Shown here: piece after piece, positions 40,401 through 51,444 of the stretch
How positions within the stretch are numbered: the stretch's first letter is position 1
Layout of the letters: each line of letters begins with the position of its first letter
Origin: Drosophila persimilis
Taxonomy: Eukaryota > Arthropoda > Insecta > Diptera > Drosophilidae
DNA: 64,000 bases
Direction: 5' to 3'
Assembly: GCF_003286085.1 (NCBI RefSeq)
Contig: NW_020825294.1
Location: 12,422,501-12,486,500, forward strand
The notes under the pieces: generated by a model
The model's database searches: none
Told to the model about the DNA's origin: nothing
Seen by the model: the letters and a program-made list of their open reading frames with translations, nothing else
Translations under genes and position numbers: made by a program

Positions 40401-41483
40401 GATTGTAGAGAGAGAGAGAGAGAGAGGGAGAGGGCAGTGGAACCCGAAAATAGCTACCGAAGCGCTCTCCAATGCCCTCCCATCCATCCGGCTGAATCGG
40501 ACTCGGCCGACAAAAGAACAGGTTCTTTTGTTCTCACTCTTCCCATTTCTTTTTCTTTGGAAGTTGGCCAAAAGCGTGCGCAAAATGTTATTGTCTTAAG
40601 ACTCCTGTTGTTGTTGCTGTTGCTGAAATGTTTTTCCAAAAGCCAAAGAAAATTAAACAAATGCCGGACTCAGAGATCCCATACTATGTGTGTATGAGAT
40701 TTGTATATTTATCATATTTAAAGTTCATGCTGTCTTGTTTTCTCGTTCTGTTCACTTTTGTGTTGCCAATTAGCCATCCACTGGGGACAGTGGTGCCAGG
40801 GCCAGGGGCAGGGCAGGAGCCAGGCTGGGTACGAGTGCTGTCCATTCGAGAATATTTTACTTTGGCACATTTCTTGTCTGAATAAATTGTAATTAGGTTT
40901 TTCATGCCAGGCGTAAAAAGTGCCGAAAATATTATATGTACAGCTCGATCGGTTTGCTGGTGGTGGTCGGTCATGCATTATGCCAACTAATTTATGGTCG
41001 TAATTAGCCTCGCACGGCGGCTGCACCGCCACTTGGCCCACAATAGATCATCCAAAAAGGCTCTCCTTCTCGCCCAACCCCATCATAATCCTCATGTGCT
41101 CATCCTCTCATCTCATCAAGTGCCATTAGATTGTAGTTTCGTTTTTATGACGCAGTAACCATTTCAATTTGTCCGAAGCGGAAGACTTACTGAAATTTGC
41201 TTGCATTCTCTTGCAGGACTGTCGGCAACCCTTCCAGGGCGGATCGTTCTTCGACCACGAGGGCCTGCCCTACTGCGAGACGCACTACCACGCCAAGAGG
41301 GGATCGCTCTGCGCCGGCTGCTCGAAGCCCATCACCGGACGCTGCATCACGGCCATGTTCAAGAAGTTCCACCCGGAGCACTTCGTCTGCGCCTTCTGCC
41401 TCAAGCAGCTGAACAAGGGCACGTTCAAGGAGCAGAAGGACAAGCCCTACTGCCATGTCTGTTTCGATAAGATATTCGGTTGA
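17658..41483 (+). CDS. Pax: Paxillin, LD-motif and LIM-domain adaptor (full locus)
   Basis: Exons from the distal start: 17658-17670, 31571-31737, 31806-32037, 32106-32247, 32313-32404, 32474-32646, 37962-38669, then either 41217-41483 or 38803-38895. All phases agree, giving 597 or 539 residues. LD motifs: LDALLADL (residue 4), [24 protein letters not shown] and LDSMLGNL (about 340); these bind FAK, vinculin and related partners. From about residue 363 come LIM domains (CNAC, CAYC, CNGC, CAGC) that target integrin adhesions. Glutamine/histidine runs lie near residue 35 and in exon 6. Two other first coding exons exist, at 30647 and 31472. The first intron, 13.9 kb, holds an antisense lectin gene. 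The 5.3-kb intron before exon 7 could host a promoter for the LIM-only products described for fly paxillin. Confidence 0.96.
22369..22407. repeat. AACGAC hexanucleotide tandem repeat
   Basis: About six uninterrupted copies in the Paxillin first intron. It creates a spurious DNDNDN frame on one strand and polyvaline on the other. Confidence 0.85.
23651..24281 (-). CDS. Secreted C-type lectin of the lectin-37D kind, nested in the Paxillin intron
   Basis: Two exons: 24281-24191 and 24120-23651, with a 70-bp intron; 186 residues. Residues 1-20 are a signal peptide ([20 protein letters not shown]). The rest is one C-type lectin domain: [17 protein letters not shown] at the start, four cysteines (67, 140, 160, 172) spaced for the two usual disulfides, and the sugar-site tripeptide QPD at 130-132. 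QPD usually means galactose preference (EPN means mannose). The second calcium-ligand motif, normally WND, reads LND before C160. D. melanogaster has the galactose lectins lectin-37Da and lectin-37Db at this locus, from memory; which of the two this matches cannot be told. It probably acts in hemolymph, in recognition of glycans or hemocyte behaviour. Confidence 0.88.
30647..30731 (+). CDS. Pax: Paxillin alternative first coding exon 1b
   Basis: An ATG opens 28 codons ([14 protein letters not shown]...GAFERRL) plus one base, then a GTAAGT donor. The leftover G pairs with AT at the exon 2 acceptor to make GAT, so the product reads ...[12 protein letters not shown] with the LD1 motif intact. 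A paxillin starting here would have about 621 residues with the 4-LIM ending. About 450 bases of leader-like sequence precede it without an obvious TATA box. Confidence 0.7.
30817..30911 (+). other. Coding-like fragment of unknown origin in the Paxillin intron
   Basis: A short frame after three stop codons ends ...[20 protein letters not shown] at 30909-30911. Nearly every codon ends in C or G, like the real exons here and unlike the surrounding intron. The tail resembles the end of a LIM or similar zinc-binding module. The only acceptor-like site, CTCAG before 30857, would need a phase-2 upstream donor, which exon 1b does not provide. It could be a last exon of a small nested gene, a conserved unproductive exon or a retrogene scrap. 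Confidence 0.35.
31472..31502 (+). CDS. Pax: Paxillin alternative first coding exon 1c
   Basis: ATG opens ten codons, [10 protein letters not shown], plus one G, followed by a GT donor (GTAGCC, weak). Splicing over a 68-bp intron to 31571 gives [18 protein letters not shown], again completing LD1. A CCATGG start context supports initiation. The isoform would have about 603 residues with the 4-LIM ending. The tyrosine-containing leader could add a phosphorylation site; that is inference. Confidence 0.7.
35560..35612. repeat. TATATACA-type microsatellite
   Basis: Alternating ATATAC/ATATAT units in the Paxillin intron, bounded by GTATGTACAT-type sequence that is common throughout the non-coding DNA here. 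Confidence 0.8.
37660..37681. repeat. GATACA hexanucleotide repeat
   Basis: Four copies of a GATACA unit within a longer ACACA-rich region about 300 bp before the Paxillin LIM exon. Confidence 0.75.
38803..38895 (+). CDS. Pax: Paxillin alternative last exon 8a (three-LIM ending)
   Basis: It follows an ATCCAG acceptor and reads in phase from R509: [16 protein letters not shown]...CPQC, then GVDEEE and stop TAG. It supplies the missing cysteines of LIM3 and then ends, so the product lacks LIM4. An AATAAA at 39510-39515 can terminate this transcript. The acidic EEE tail differs from the ending of the long form. Confidence 0.85.
   Translation, partial: DCKKAVRGKSFYAMEGKPVCPQCVGVDEEE
39510..39515 (+). 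terminator. Polyadenylation signal for the short Paxillin form
   Basis: AATAAA about 615 bases after the exon 8a stop, upstream of exon 8b, as needed for a proximal poly(A) choice. Confidence 0.55.
41217..41483 (+). CDS. Pax: Paxillin alternative last exon 8b (four-LIM ending)
   Basis: A TTGCAG acceptor leads in phase to [16 protein letters not shown], completing LIM3, followed by the whole of LIM4 (CAGCSKPI ... [10 protein letters not shown]) and stop TGA at 41483. This is the standard paxillin C-terminus, including the LIM3-LIM4 region used for focal-adhesion targeting in vertebrate paxillin. Confidence 0.95.
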   Translation, partial: DCRQPFQGGSFFDHEGLPYCETHYHAKRGSLCAGCSKPITGRCITAMFKKFHPEHFVCAFCLKQLNKGTFKEQKDKPYCHVCFDKIFG

Positions 41484-41825
41484 TAGTCGGTCGGACCGCA
41501 GCTGCCAAACTATACAATAGCTATGGATATACACACATAATACTGTTTTTATACGATTTACGACCCCGACCCCGACCCACACCCAACCCAAACCCAACCC
41601 AACCCACGCACTACCCACACACAAACTTGCAGTGCATCTAGAAGTGCTTTGTATAACCGAGTCAAATTAGTAATTTAATTAACGCAGACCGAGATGGAGG
41701 GACGAAACGATGGAATCGCCCTGCAATCGTGATCAATTAGCGCGGACACTAATCCCAATCAATTATGTCGGTCACTTAGATATTTCTACTCTTTCAACAA
41801 ACATACAGAATGACCACAGAATGAT

Positions 41826-41831
41826 AATAAA
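41826..41831 (+). terminator. Polyadenylation signal for the long Paxillin form
   Basis: AATAAA about 340 bases after the exon 8b stop. Confidence 0.6.
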
Positions 41832-43116
41832 CAAATGAGAAAACTAAGAAAGTCTCGGTCTATTTTATTTGCTCACTTCCACATCTCTAGTTGGGATCAT
41901 AGTGGTTTCTTTTCCTGAAACAGGACATCATCATGGAGCTTTCTCGATCTCGATCTCGATTGCCTTCGCGATATGCCGATCGACTGCTCGGGAAAGAGAG
42001 GAATACTCAATTCCAGAAGTGTTTAAAAAGCTAAGTCAAGCGGCTAGTCCTGGATCTTACCTTAGAAAGTCCCTGGACGGTCCATGCGACATAATCTCTA
42101 CCTATCGGAAAATCTTTTTAGAGTCCGTTGTATAGTACCCGCAGACTTTCTTCCGTCTCTTCCATATATCATATAAGTTAAATAATCTAATGATTTTCCA
42201 CACATATGCAATTACATATCGCCGTCACTATAATGCGGGAGCTACGGAGAGCAGAGAGGGGAAAGGAAAGTGTCGGAGGATTAAGGAGGCACAGCTACGC
42301 CCCATCACCCCACCAACAAACCACAGACTCAACTCTCAGAACTTGCTGTTAAATTTAATTTATGCACTAGTAGAAGAATAAAAGTAACCGAATGCAATGA
42401 ACATATCCGAACAAAGCAGTTTTCAGGTTGTTGGTTGTATCCGGCCAAACGGGCATCAAACTACGAGTACACCCGAAAAGTTAATGCCGGATTTCTGTAA
42501 CAGCGGTGTTTTGCTAATGCGAATCCCCTGAACAAATTTCCCATAAGCGAACCGACATCATTCTTATAAATGGCATGGAGATTAGGCCAAACGAACTTTG
42601 TTCTGCAAGAGAAGTCCATAAACTAATCCACCATTTAAGGGCTTTACTGCTCTATGAGTTTTTTTGTGTGTACATATGTGTGGATACTGCATCCCAATGA
42701 AAGGGACTGTTCTGTGTTCTGCGACAACAAATAATAATATAGTATATTTGAAGCGCACACGTCCGACACGCCAAACCATTAACTTTTCTGCATGAAATCA
42801 CTCTTTGGGTCTATTTAGATTATACTTAAATAGAGCCGGGTGCAACCCTGTGCGTGGAGCACCTGACCCACGAAACAAATCTAAATTTAACCATAATCAG
42901 TTTCATGAATCCCCTGCATGCTCAGCACGTCGGTTCAGCTCTGTGGTTTTGTGTATCTTTGTATCTGTATCTTTGCACGTTAACTCACACACACTGACGC
43001 TGCTCGACGCCGGCCGGTTTGTTTGCCGCCTCGCTCTCGCTCTCGCACCAGCCACTTGACATTGGGGCAGAATGAAGCGTGGTTCCCCACGAGCATGTGT
43101 GCGTGAGGTGCGCCCC

Positions 43117-43500
43117 TATAAAACGCTGTAGCGCTGTAGGGTTCCCAGCACGTCCGTTTGTTATGAATCAGCAGTCATTCGGAAAGAATCCATCGTCCGG
43201 GTCGGTTGCCAGTTTCCAGCGTCACTCTTCGCCCATCGCTCGTCGTCCGTCGGTCGTGTGCCGCCTTCTAGTTGTATTTTAGTTATTTTTGTGCCTTTTT
43301 TAATTCCGCGTGGGCGTGTTCTGTGAGCTCGTACGAACGTGCGTACTCGACGTCGCATCGTTTGTTTAATTAGCCGTCAGCCAGCCAGCCCAGTGTGTCG
43401 TGAGCTCAGCCGGTGCCGGCAGAGACAGCTCCATCGGAAAAGAGCGGGCAGCCAGCATCAAGTGACTCCGGAAGAAGAAGAAGCGCTACAGGTTGGTGGT
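43117..43500 (+). promoter_or_regulatory. TATA promoter with leader-like sequence, no assigned gene
   Basis: TATAAA at 43117-43122 sits in a CCCC..ACGC context, so a start near 43147 is expected. Downstream is about 350 bp of sequence with a 39-codon ATG frame at 43163-43282, then CTACAG followed by GTTGGT at about 43490, a possible donor just before the GT microsatellite. It could be the distal first exon of a gene further right on the plus strand or a non-coding RNA. Confidence 0.4.
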
Positions 43501-43517
43501 AGTGGTAGTGTTTGTGC

Positions 43518-43518
<1 letters not shown>

Positions 43519-43554
<36 letters not shown>
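43519..43554. repeat. GT dinucleotide microsatellite
   Basis: About 18 uninterrupted GT units, the longest dinucleotide tract noticed in the window. Confidence 0.9.
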
Positions 43555-43556
<2 letters not shown>

Positions 43557-46053
43557 GGTGTTGGTGTGACCTGTACTCCTCAGGCCTAAAAGAATAAACA
43601 CAGATACTCACAGACACATCTGTGCGATTATTGGGAATATTTTCCTCAGCCTCTCTCCCTCTCCCACACTCTCTCTCTGTTGCTCTTACTGCTCGCCAAG
43701 GCGTTTCGTTTGCTACCTACTTGTTGTTTTCGCAGTGATGTAATAGCAGTAGGAATAGGAGCCCTTGATAATCCGAGTCCTTAACCAAACATGTAGTAGT
43801 CATCGTTGTCCTCATGATATCACTACACCTGACCTGGTCTGGTCTGGCCAAGCCCTGAATCATTGCTGGACAATGGGGAGCAGCGACGGCAATTGGCAAT
43901 TGGGTGTATTGTGCTCCCAATAGATGGCCCTGCTCCTCTCCCCATATCTGTATCTGTATCTGAATCTGTGTGAGAGGGTGGTGATTGTGTGCTAATTTGT
44001 CAGCGGTGTGGTGTGTAAATAAAAGTGAAATTAGCAGTGCAGTAGTTATTGTCGCCAGTTGGACGCCAAATTGCATTATAATTCGTTTAACGGGCCTTCA
44101 GCGTTCGTTTCGGGTTCGAGTTCGGGTTCGGACTCGGACTCGGACTCGCACTCGGAGTCGGGTCCCGCCTCTCAATTAACGGGGCGAACGAGTAAAAATA
44201 AGTTTTTCACTTATTTTCATGTTCAAGGCTAATGGCCACCCCCTCCACCCCTCCCCAGGAGGGGAGGGGAGGGTCCAACGATTTGTGACAATTTCCAACG
44301 GCACGCAACAGCTTCGCTCCTCAAGTGGGCCAGCGGAAGGGGTCCGAGGTCTGGTGTACACTATTTTGTTCATTATTTTACATGCAATCTCCACCTGGCC
44401 GGCGCTTTAGAGTCGCGCATGTCAGAGTTTCCCGTGGCCCGTGGCCGGGGCCCCTCCTCCCAGAGTGTCACGTAAGGCAGCAGTTTAGCTGGTAGTTGGG
44501 GTCTGGGGGCTGCCGAGAGCAACGCTTTCCGGAGCTTATCAGTTATTTTCGGTTCTTTCTGCAGATGTTTGCAAGCAACGATCGAATCGCCCTTGGTGGA
44601 GAAGTAACCATTTCAGACTCTACAAAGTGCTCGCTCAGCTCCAGAGCTTTCGTTGTTGTTTACATATTTATTTGCTTGCTTCTCGTTTGTACCAATTCCC
44701 GCCCCTATCTTGGGTTTTCTATTTCAATTAATTCAAAAACCAATCCGAGTTTGCTGGAAAATATTTCCGCCATGACTCCCCATCGCATCGGGTAAAGGCA
44801 AACAATCGAGCGACTCGAGTGATTCGAGCGTCTTTCCAATGTACTCAAGACTGCGCGTTGCCGGTCCCCGAGTGCATATCTGAGATTACGAACCGCGTCG
44901 AGAAATTTAAATGAACCAGTAAACATTCCCAGAAACCCATAAACCTTAACGACTTATGGATGGTTACTTGACAGTCTTCTCGCTCGGGGCCCGAACCTAG
45001 ACAATGTGCTGTTATCACGGCCATGGCTTAGCTCCGAGCGAGTGCCCGTCCCCATTCATTGGGCCATATCATATCTGTTAGTGTTGCATATCATAATTGG
45101 CATAATTACGGCTAATTGTCGATCAATCGGTTGGCTTTTGTTCCACCCAGCTGGTGAGTCGGTCCCCCAAACTAGATTTTTCATATTTTTAGGAGCGTCA
45201 TACCCTGCCTGATCTGTCGCCAAGCTATTCTCGCCCAATTCTTTGTGTGTAAGTTTGTGTGTACAACAGACATATTTTTATTGCCATATTGTCAAAGTAC
45301 AAAGATTGAGCCCGTAAGAGTAAGTTAAAGGAAAAATTATAAGATTGGCTCGGCAAACTGTGATCATAGTACTATTTTTGCACACTTCTTTGCACTCACT
45401 TATCTCACGCGCCTTATCATACTATTTAGCCCGTTTCTTGGAATCCGCTTCTGGAATACCTTACAAACTCACTTGACGATTCTTACAGCTGAGATTGCTT
45501 CGGGACCAGCTATCCACCAATCCCATACAGAGGCCCATCTTATCAATTTCGCTGAGCAGTTTCGGTCTCTCCATCGATTTCCCCCCCTATCTGGCCTTGA
45601 CCCTCAATGTTTTTAGACTTTGCACAGAGTTATACAGTTTTGGCCAGAAGTTTGCAGCCCACTGACGGAGTGAATGCACATCTATATAAATATCCTGATC
45701 CAGATCGATTAGTTAAAATTGTGGCATTATCAAAGCATGCAGCCGTGCATTATCAGTACATAAAAGCACTTCAAAGCCGTTGTTTTTCAGTTAATAAAAA
45801 TATGATATGCGGATGTGGGGAATATTCAATCATCGCCTTGATTAGCTTCGATACATTCAACATTTACGACCCCAATTGAAGGCACTTCAGTGGGAAGCCC
45901 CTAGAACATTCCATGGCTAGCCGTCTGCTCAGGCCGTGAAAAACAGCAGCCCCGCGAATGATTGCCGAAGCCTTTAATCATTACGCTTAGGAAAAACCAA
46001 TAACAAATAGAATTTTCATGTCATGTCAGAGAAGTCGAAGAGAGTAGGGGAGC

Positions 46054-47638
46054 TCACACATCGCCCTCTTCCACCTTGAAGACCTTGCGGTCCAGGCCGG
46101 TGTAGGAGCTGTCGCTGGCGGGATCCTCCTTTTCCTCGTCGAGCAGGCAGTAGATGTCGTCGGTCTCCTGCTTGATGATCTCGCCCCCGAGCTTCTTCCA
46201 GAAAGGACGGCAGCGGTTCTTCCATTGGCGCAGGTTGAAGAAGGCGCAGTACTGCGAGGTGGAGGACTTGAGCATGGCCATGTACAGGGGAGTGATCTCG
46301 TCGGCCATCAGCTTGGCCAGAAGGTAGTTTGCCATCTTCAGGCTGTGGACGTCGTTGAAGTCGACGTAGATGCGCCTGGCCTGCTCGTAGCACTTTTTGG
46401 CAATGCTCGTCTTCTGCGTGTCCTTGGCGAATATTTTGCCCAGGTAGAGCAGGATCTCAGCCTCAGTGTCCTTGTGTGAGTACAGGCGGGATAGACGGAG
46501 AGCTTTCTTGTAGCTGGATATGGCCTTGTCCGGGTTCTCGAATCTGAATAGAGGCGAGAAATCGTCACAGCCCACTTTGGAGTGATTTACTCACATCTCG
46601 GCGCACTGTCCGTGGAAGAGGTAGTACTTGATGTTCAGCTTGACGAACTTGTAGTCTGTGCAGGCTATGATCTGGGGTCTGATCTGCTCCAGGCACTGCT
46701 GGGCGGCGTTGTAGTTGCCGCTCTCCATCAGAAAGAAGGCCCGCTCCAGGAAGGTGTCGCAGAAGATGTCCAGGTTCTTTTCCCTGCCAACTAAACGGGT
46801 TGGGATGGGATGGGGGTGGGGATAGTCACGGACCAGGGTCGCAGAACAACTTACTTTCCGCAATGAGGACTGTGGCCTTGCGGGCTATGGCTATGGCCTC
46901 CTGCGGCTGCTGGCGAACAATCTGCTTGCCGTGGATGAGGAGCTGGCGCGCCAGGTCCTGTGCCACCAGCTCGTGGAGCGTCTGACTGCCGGCGCGCATG
47001 TCCACCTGGGCGGTCCACACGTGGCCCCGCACAAGATTCATGGCGATCTGGAAGTAGCTGATCGCTGAGGTGCGCTGGCCCAGGCGGACCAGGTACATGG
47101 CATAGGTGTGGTAAATGCGGGCGATCATTTCGGCGGCGTCCCGCTCCTGGCCGTCGATGTTGTGGCACAGCCCCACAATGTGCTCCAGCACCGCGGTCAG
47201 GGCGTAGCTGTACTTCTGGCGGTAGGGCTCCAGCAACACCATCGTCTGGTAGAACAGTGAGAAGCACTCCTTGAGGCCCTTCAGCTTGCGCTGGAGCACT
47301 GCCAGCTCGGCCTGCTTCAGATTTTCAATCAATGCGTAGAGCAGCGGGCGGTCGTCGGTGATTCGCTCCCGGATGTTAAGGCTGTCGAAGAGGCTCTGCT
47401 CCTTCGTGGCCAGGCAGCGCAAGAACTCCGGCAGCATACGGCAACCTGCGCAGCGCAGCTCATCCTCGAGAGCCTCGTAGATCGGACCCTTCACGCGGCG
47501 AGCCGCTTCGTATGTCAGTGGATTGATGCTCTCGCGGATGACCTCCCGGTCGAAGGTGATTTCGCGGAAGGCGCGATGCGGGAATTTAGATTTTATTTGC
47601 CGCGAAAGGAGCATCATTTCCTTATGTCGTTGCGCCAT
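46054..47638 (-). CDS. Tetratricopeptide-repeat protein, possibly TTC29-like
   Basis: Three exons: 47638-46855, 46790-46595 and 46543-46054, phases consistent, 489 residues. The middle and C-terminal parts are helical repeats with TPR spacing: AFFLMESGNYNAAQQCLEQI, AISSYKKALRLSRLYSHKD, AEILLYLGKIFAKD, IAKKCYEQARRIYVDFND. The N-terminal half is also mostly helical (LKGLKECFSLFYQTMVLLEP). It ends in an acidic tail with KVEEGDV. Length and layout recall TTC29, an axonemal protein, but this is from general resemblance only. The start ATG was chosen as the first one in frame; an upstream frame overlaps it (see findings). The gene diverges from the acyl-CoA oxidase gene. Confidence 0.8.
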
Positions 47639-48052
47639 GATGATGGTGGAGTAATGCACCTGCAAATTGTTTGACTAGGTATTTCTGTTGTAGCTCTGCT
47701 CTGTTCCTTGATTGCTTTATAGCAGGTAAACAGACTACTACTATATACCTATCTAAATACAATAAAACTATGCAAAGTCGAACCCTTACATAAAACTCAC
47801 TTTTATGGGCATCGATTTTCTTGGAAAAATGTAAAAAACTGGTTCTTTCCATTTTTAACCTGAACTTTTGTTTACTCGTTGTTATATGCATTATATCCTA
47901 TCCGCGTTCCAGTTAAATCCATAGAGCCGTAACAACAACCAAGTGCTGGCAGCACCATCGACACCTTTGAATTTCGCGCTCACCGTCTACTGGACTTTTA
48001 CGCGTACGCCCAAAAATATGCTACCAATCGGATGTAGTAGTATCGAATAGAA

Positions 48053-48060
48053 TATCGATA
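48053..48060. promoter_or_regulatory. DRE (TATCGATA) core promoter element
   Basis: A perfect TATCGATA palindrome, the DREF site of many broadly expressed fly promoters, lies in the 1.2-kb gap between two diverging genes. It is about 160 bp upstream of the first ATG-containing leader of the TPR gene. It probably serves that gene. Confidence 0.5.
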
Positions 48061-48876
48061 TGTTACCTGACGCAAGCTGGCCGCCATGAAACAGATAGCA
48101 ACAAATTTTCAAAAGAGTTCGCGCGCCCAACGTTCATTTCAAATATGCAGAGTAAATATTATTATTTTTAGTTTCACAATCCATTATACATATGTATATT
48201 TGTTGAAAATGAAAATTTTAATGGTTTAGCAATTTTTTGGCAATTTTCACAACATTTTGTAGGAAGTTTTCTTCCCAAATCTAGCAATTTTAGCTTAGAA
48301 GATTCTGGCAGCACTGTGTGACACAGATAAATAACAATATATATCCGTAATTTATTGAGTGTTCCCTTTCAATGTGGTGTATTACTGCTCACATTGCAGA
48401 TTTCCTAATCTTTTTTACCGAAAGATTCTCCTTAAAAGCCAAATATCATAGGAAAAGTGACTGAATGGGAGTCGGAAAAGGGCTAATGTCCGCAAGGGTC
48501 ATATTTGCTGGAAAGCCCCAGTAAAGCCTAGACTATTGCCGTTCCAATTGTTGCAACGGAAAGCACTTGCAATTGTTGCAACGGAAAGACACTGCTCTTG
48601 AGGTTGGGGCTTACTATGGCTTCGGCCCACTGCACGCTTGCAGATAATGCTCGACTGGAGTGCTTCCACTTGCGGGCGGGTCGTCGATAGTTAGAAAGAT
48701 AGACAGACAGATGTCTAGCGGCGTTGGGCAATTATTAAAGCCACTCGTGCTCGTAGAGCCGGTGAGGGCGCACTTGCTCAGTGAACGGGCAGCTGTCCAA
48801 AGTTCAACTCGACTCAACTCAGACAGATTTCGCTTTCTTCCAGCAAACAAAGCAACCACAGCAACCAAACCACAGA

Positions 48877-51260
48877 ATGGCCAACGAGGACACCAGCTTT
48901 ATTCCCGATCTGCCACCGGGCGGACCTCTATCGGTCTACCGCAAGCGGGCCAACTTTGACTGGAAACGATTGCGTCTGATCTTCGAGAAGGAGCAGGGAC
49001 TGCGCATCAAGGTGAGTGCGGCGCTGATTCCGCTCAGAGCGAACCCCTGACTAAGCACATTCCCCTGCATTATCCCCTGAAATACAGTACAAGGTATGGC
49101 GTCGCTTGGAGAGCGACCCCCTCTTCGCACATTCCTCGCGCACGCTCCCCATGGACGAGCAGAAGCGGCTGTGCGCCATGCAGGTGAACCGCATGAAGCA
49201 GCTGGACCTGGTGCCCAGGGAGATCGAGAGCCTGAGCTTCTCCGCAAAGACCAAGTACCTCATGTACATAAACGAGGCACTAGCCAGCTACTCTCCCAGT
49301 CTCTCCGTGAAGATCGCTCTGGGCGTGGGACTGTTCAACAACGCGATTCGGGCGATGGGAACGGAGAAGCACACCAAGTACATCGAGGCGGCCTGGAACC
49401 GCGAGGTGATCACCTGCCTGGCTATCACAGAGCTCTCGCACGGCAGCAACACGAAGAGCATCCGTACCACGGCCACCTACGATCCGAGCACACAGGAGTT
49501 TGTGATCAACACGCCTGACTTTGAGGCGGCCAAGTGTTGGGTGGGAAACCTAGGAAAGACGGCTACGGTAGCCATGACCTTCGCCAACCTGTATACGGCC
49601 GATGGCCAGAACCACGGACTGCACGGCTTCCTCATCCCCGTGCGCGATCCTAAGACACTTCTCTCCTATCCAGGCGTCCTGGTAGGCGACATCGGCGAGA
49701 AGTGCGGCCTAAACGGCATCGACAACGGCTTTATGGTCTTCAGTAACTACCGCATTCCACGCGACAACCTTCTCAACCGCACCGGCGACGTCACTCCCGA
49801 GGGCGTCTACGAGAGCGTCTTCGCAGAGCCAGGCAAGGCCCTTGGAGCCGCCCTTGAGAGCTTCTCCGCCGGTCGCATCGGCATTATGCAGGAATCGGCC
49901 AACACCCTGTGCAGTGCCGCTGTCATCGCCGTCCGCTATGCTGCGGTCCGCAAGCAGTTCGGCCCGGAGCGTCAGGGCGCAGAAATGGCCATCCTGGAGT
50001 ACCAGTTGCACGTGAGTGGAGCCCTACATGTGTCCTGGGAGGCGTGTCTCATCTGTTTATCCTCTCTATGACCTTAGCAATACCGTATATTCCCCTACCT
50101 GGCTGCCGCCTGTGTGCAGAAGATTGCCGTCGAAGAGCTGACCATCACATATCTGGAGATCATAGCCCGCTCCCAGGCGGATTCCAATGGCTTTGATATA
50201 CTGGTGAGTAACTTAATCCCTTATCCCTCATCCTCATCCCCTATGTACGATAGTCAGCCCGCTGTAATAACGAATTTAACTCTGCTTTCCTTGCAGACCC
50301 AGAACGCTGCGGAGATTCATGCCCTGATCTCGGCCTCCAAGCCGCGCATAACTTGGGCAGCACGGGATGCCATTCAGGAGGCGCGTGAAGCCTGCGGTGG
50401 CCACGGCTATTTGGCGGCTGCCAAGCTTGGTCAGATGCGGACCGATCACGATCCCCTGTGCACCTACGAGGGCGACAACAACGTGCTGGGCCAGCAGGCG
50501 TCGAACTGGCTGCTCCGTCAGTGGGCGGCCAAGGATCTGGAGACGCCAATTGGCAGCGTAAGGTTCCTGGAGCGACGGGAGCATCTCATGAGTCTCAGAT
50601 ACGCTCAACTGGTGGCTCAGAGTCCGCTTTCCAGCTGGGAGTGTGAGTGGAAGATCGCCTAGTCGGGTGTGCTGACTAATTCTTTGTTTCCTTGCAGTCT
50701 CGCTCAGGTGCTATGAGTGGCTGCTGTGCCACCTGATGGCCCACACCACGGCCCACATCGAGGGGGAGCTGGCGGCTGGAGGGACCAAGTTCGACGCCCG
50801 GAACAACTCCCAGGTGGCAGGAGCTCGCGAGCTTTCTCTCGCCTACGCCGAGTACTTTGCCCTGACCCGGTATGTGGAGCACGTGCGTCGGCTGCAGGTG
50901 GAGCCTGCGTATTGCAAGGTGTTGCGCCTGCTCTTCGACGTGTACGCCATGTGGCTGCTGGAGAAGCACATGACCACCTTCTATGTGGGCGGATTTGCCG
51001 AAGGAAAGGACTTTTCCGCGGCTGTGCGCAGGCTCCTGCTGGATAGCTGTTTACAGCTGAAGGACGTGGCCGTGAGCGTAGCCGACGCCATTGCCCCCCC
51101 CGACTTTGCCCTCAACTCGGTGATTGCCCGAGCCGACGGCCTGCTGTATGAGAATCTGCAAAACGAATTTATGACCAACGAGGGTGCCTTCCAGCGCTCA
51201 TCTTGGTGGCGCGATGTCATCATACCCCAGCCCCAGCCCCAGGAGAAGTCCAAGCTCTGA
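48877..51260 (+). CDS. Peroxisomal acyl-CoA oxidase, ACOX3 type
   Basis: Five exons: 48877-49011, 49088-50011, 50078-50203, 50297-50642 and 50698-51260; phases agree, 697 residues against about 700 in human ACOX3. The enzyme oxidises long or branched acyl-CoA to trans-2-enoyl-CoA with FAD and O2, releasing H2O2, the first step of peroxisomal beta-oxidation. Visible family marks are [19 protein letters not shown] (flavin side), [28 protein letters not shown] and [10 protein letters not shown], which contains the catalytic glutamate. The protein ends in SKL, a perfect peroxisome-targeting signal 1. D. melanogaster CG17544 is the likely counterpart, from memory. An AATAAA lies at 51439-51444. 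Confidence 0.93.
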
Positions 51261-51438
51261 AGAAAATCGATCGAGGTCGAGGTCGAGGTCAAGACCGAAA
51301 CCAAGTGCCTGGTGGTTGTAGTAGTTATTGTTATTGGCTCTTTGGAAATCATGTATAATCCACATACACTACGCCGTACATTCGAGTATTTTAAGATCAA
51401 ATCTGTTACTAATCGAATCGTAAGATTCAGCAAGTTAA

Positions 51439-51444
51439 ATAAAC
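51439..51444 (+). terminator. Polyadenylation signal of the acyl-CoA oxidase gene
   Basis: AATAAA about 180 bases past the SKL stop codon. Confidence 0.65.

Larger units (their letters stand above)
41832..46053. other. Intergenic region between Paxillin and the TPR gene
   Basis: Contains an orphan TATA promoter at 43117 with a leader-like stretch, a long GT microsatellite (43519-43554), a TTCGGG/CGGACT repeat at about 44110-44160 and otherwise unremarkable AT-rich DNA. No gene-like frame longer than the 39-codon one at 43163 (MNQQSFGK...) is supported. Confidence 0.5.
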
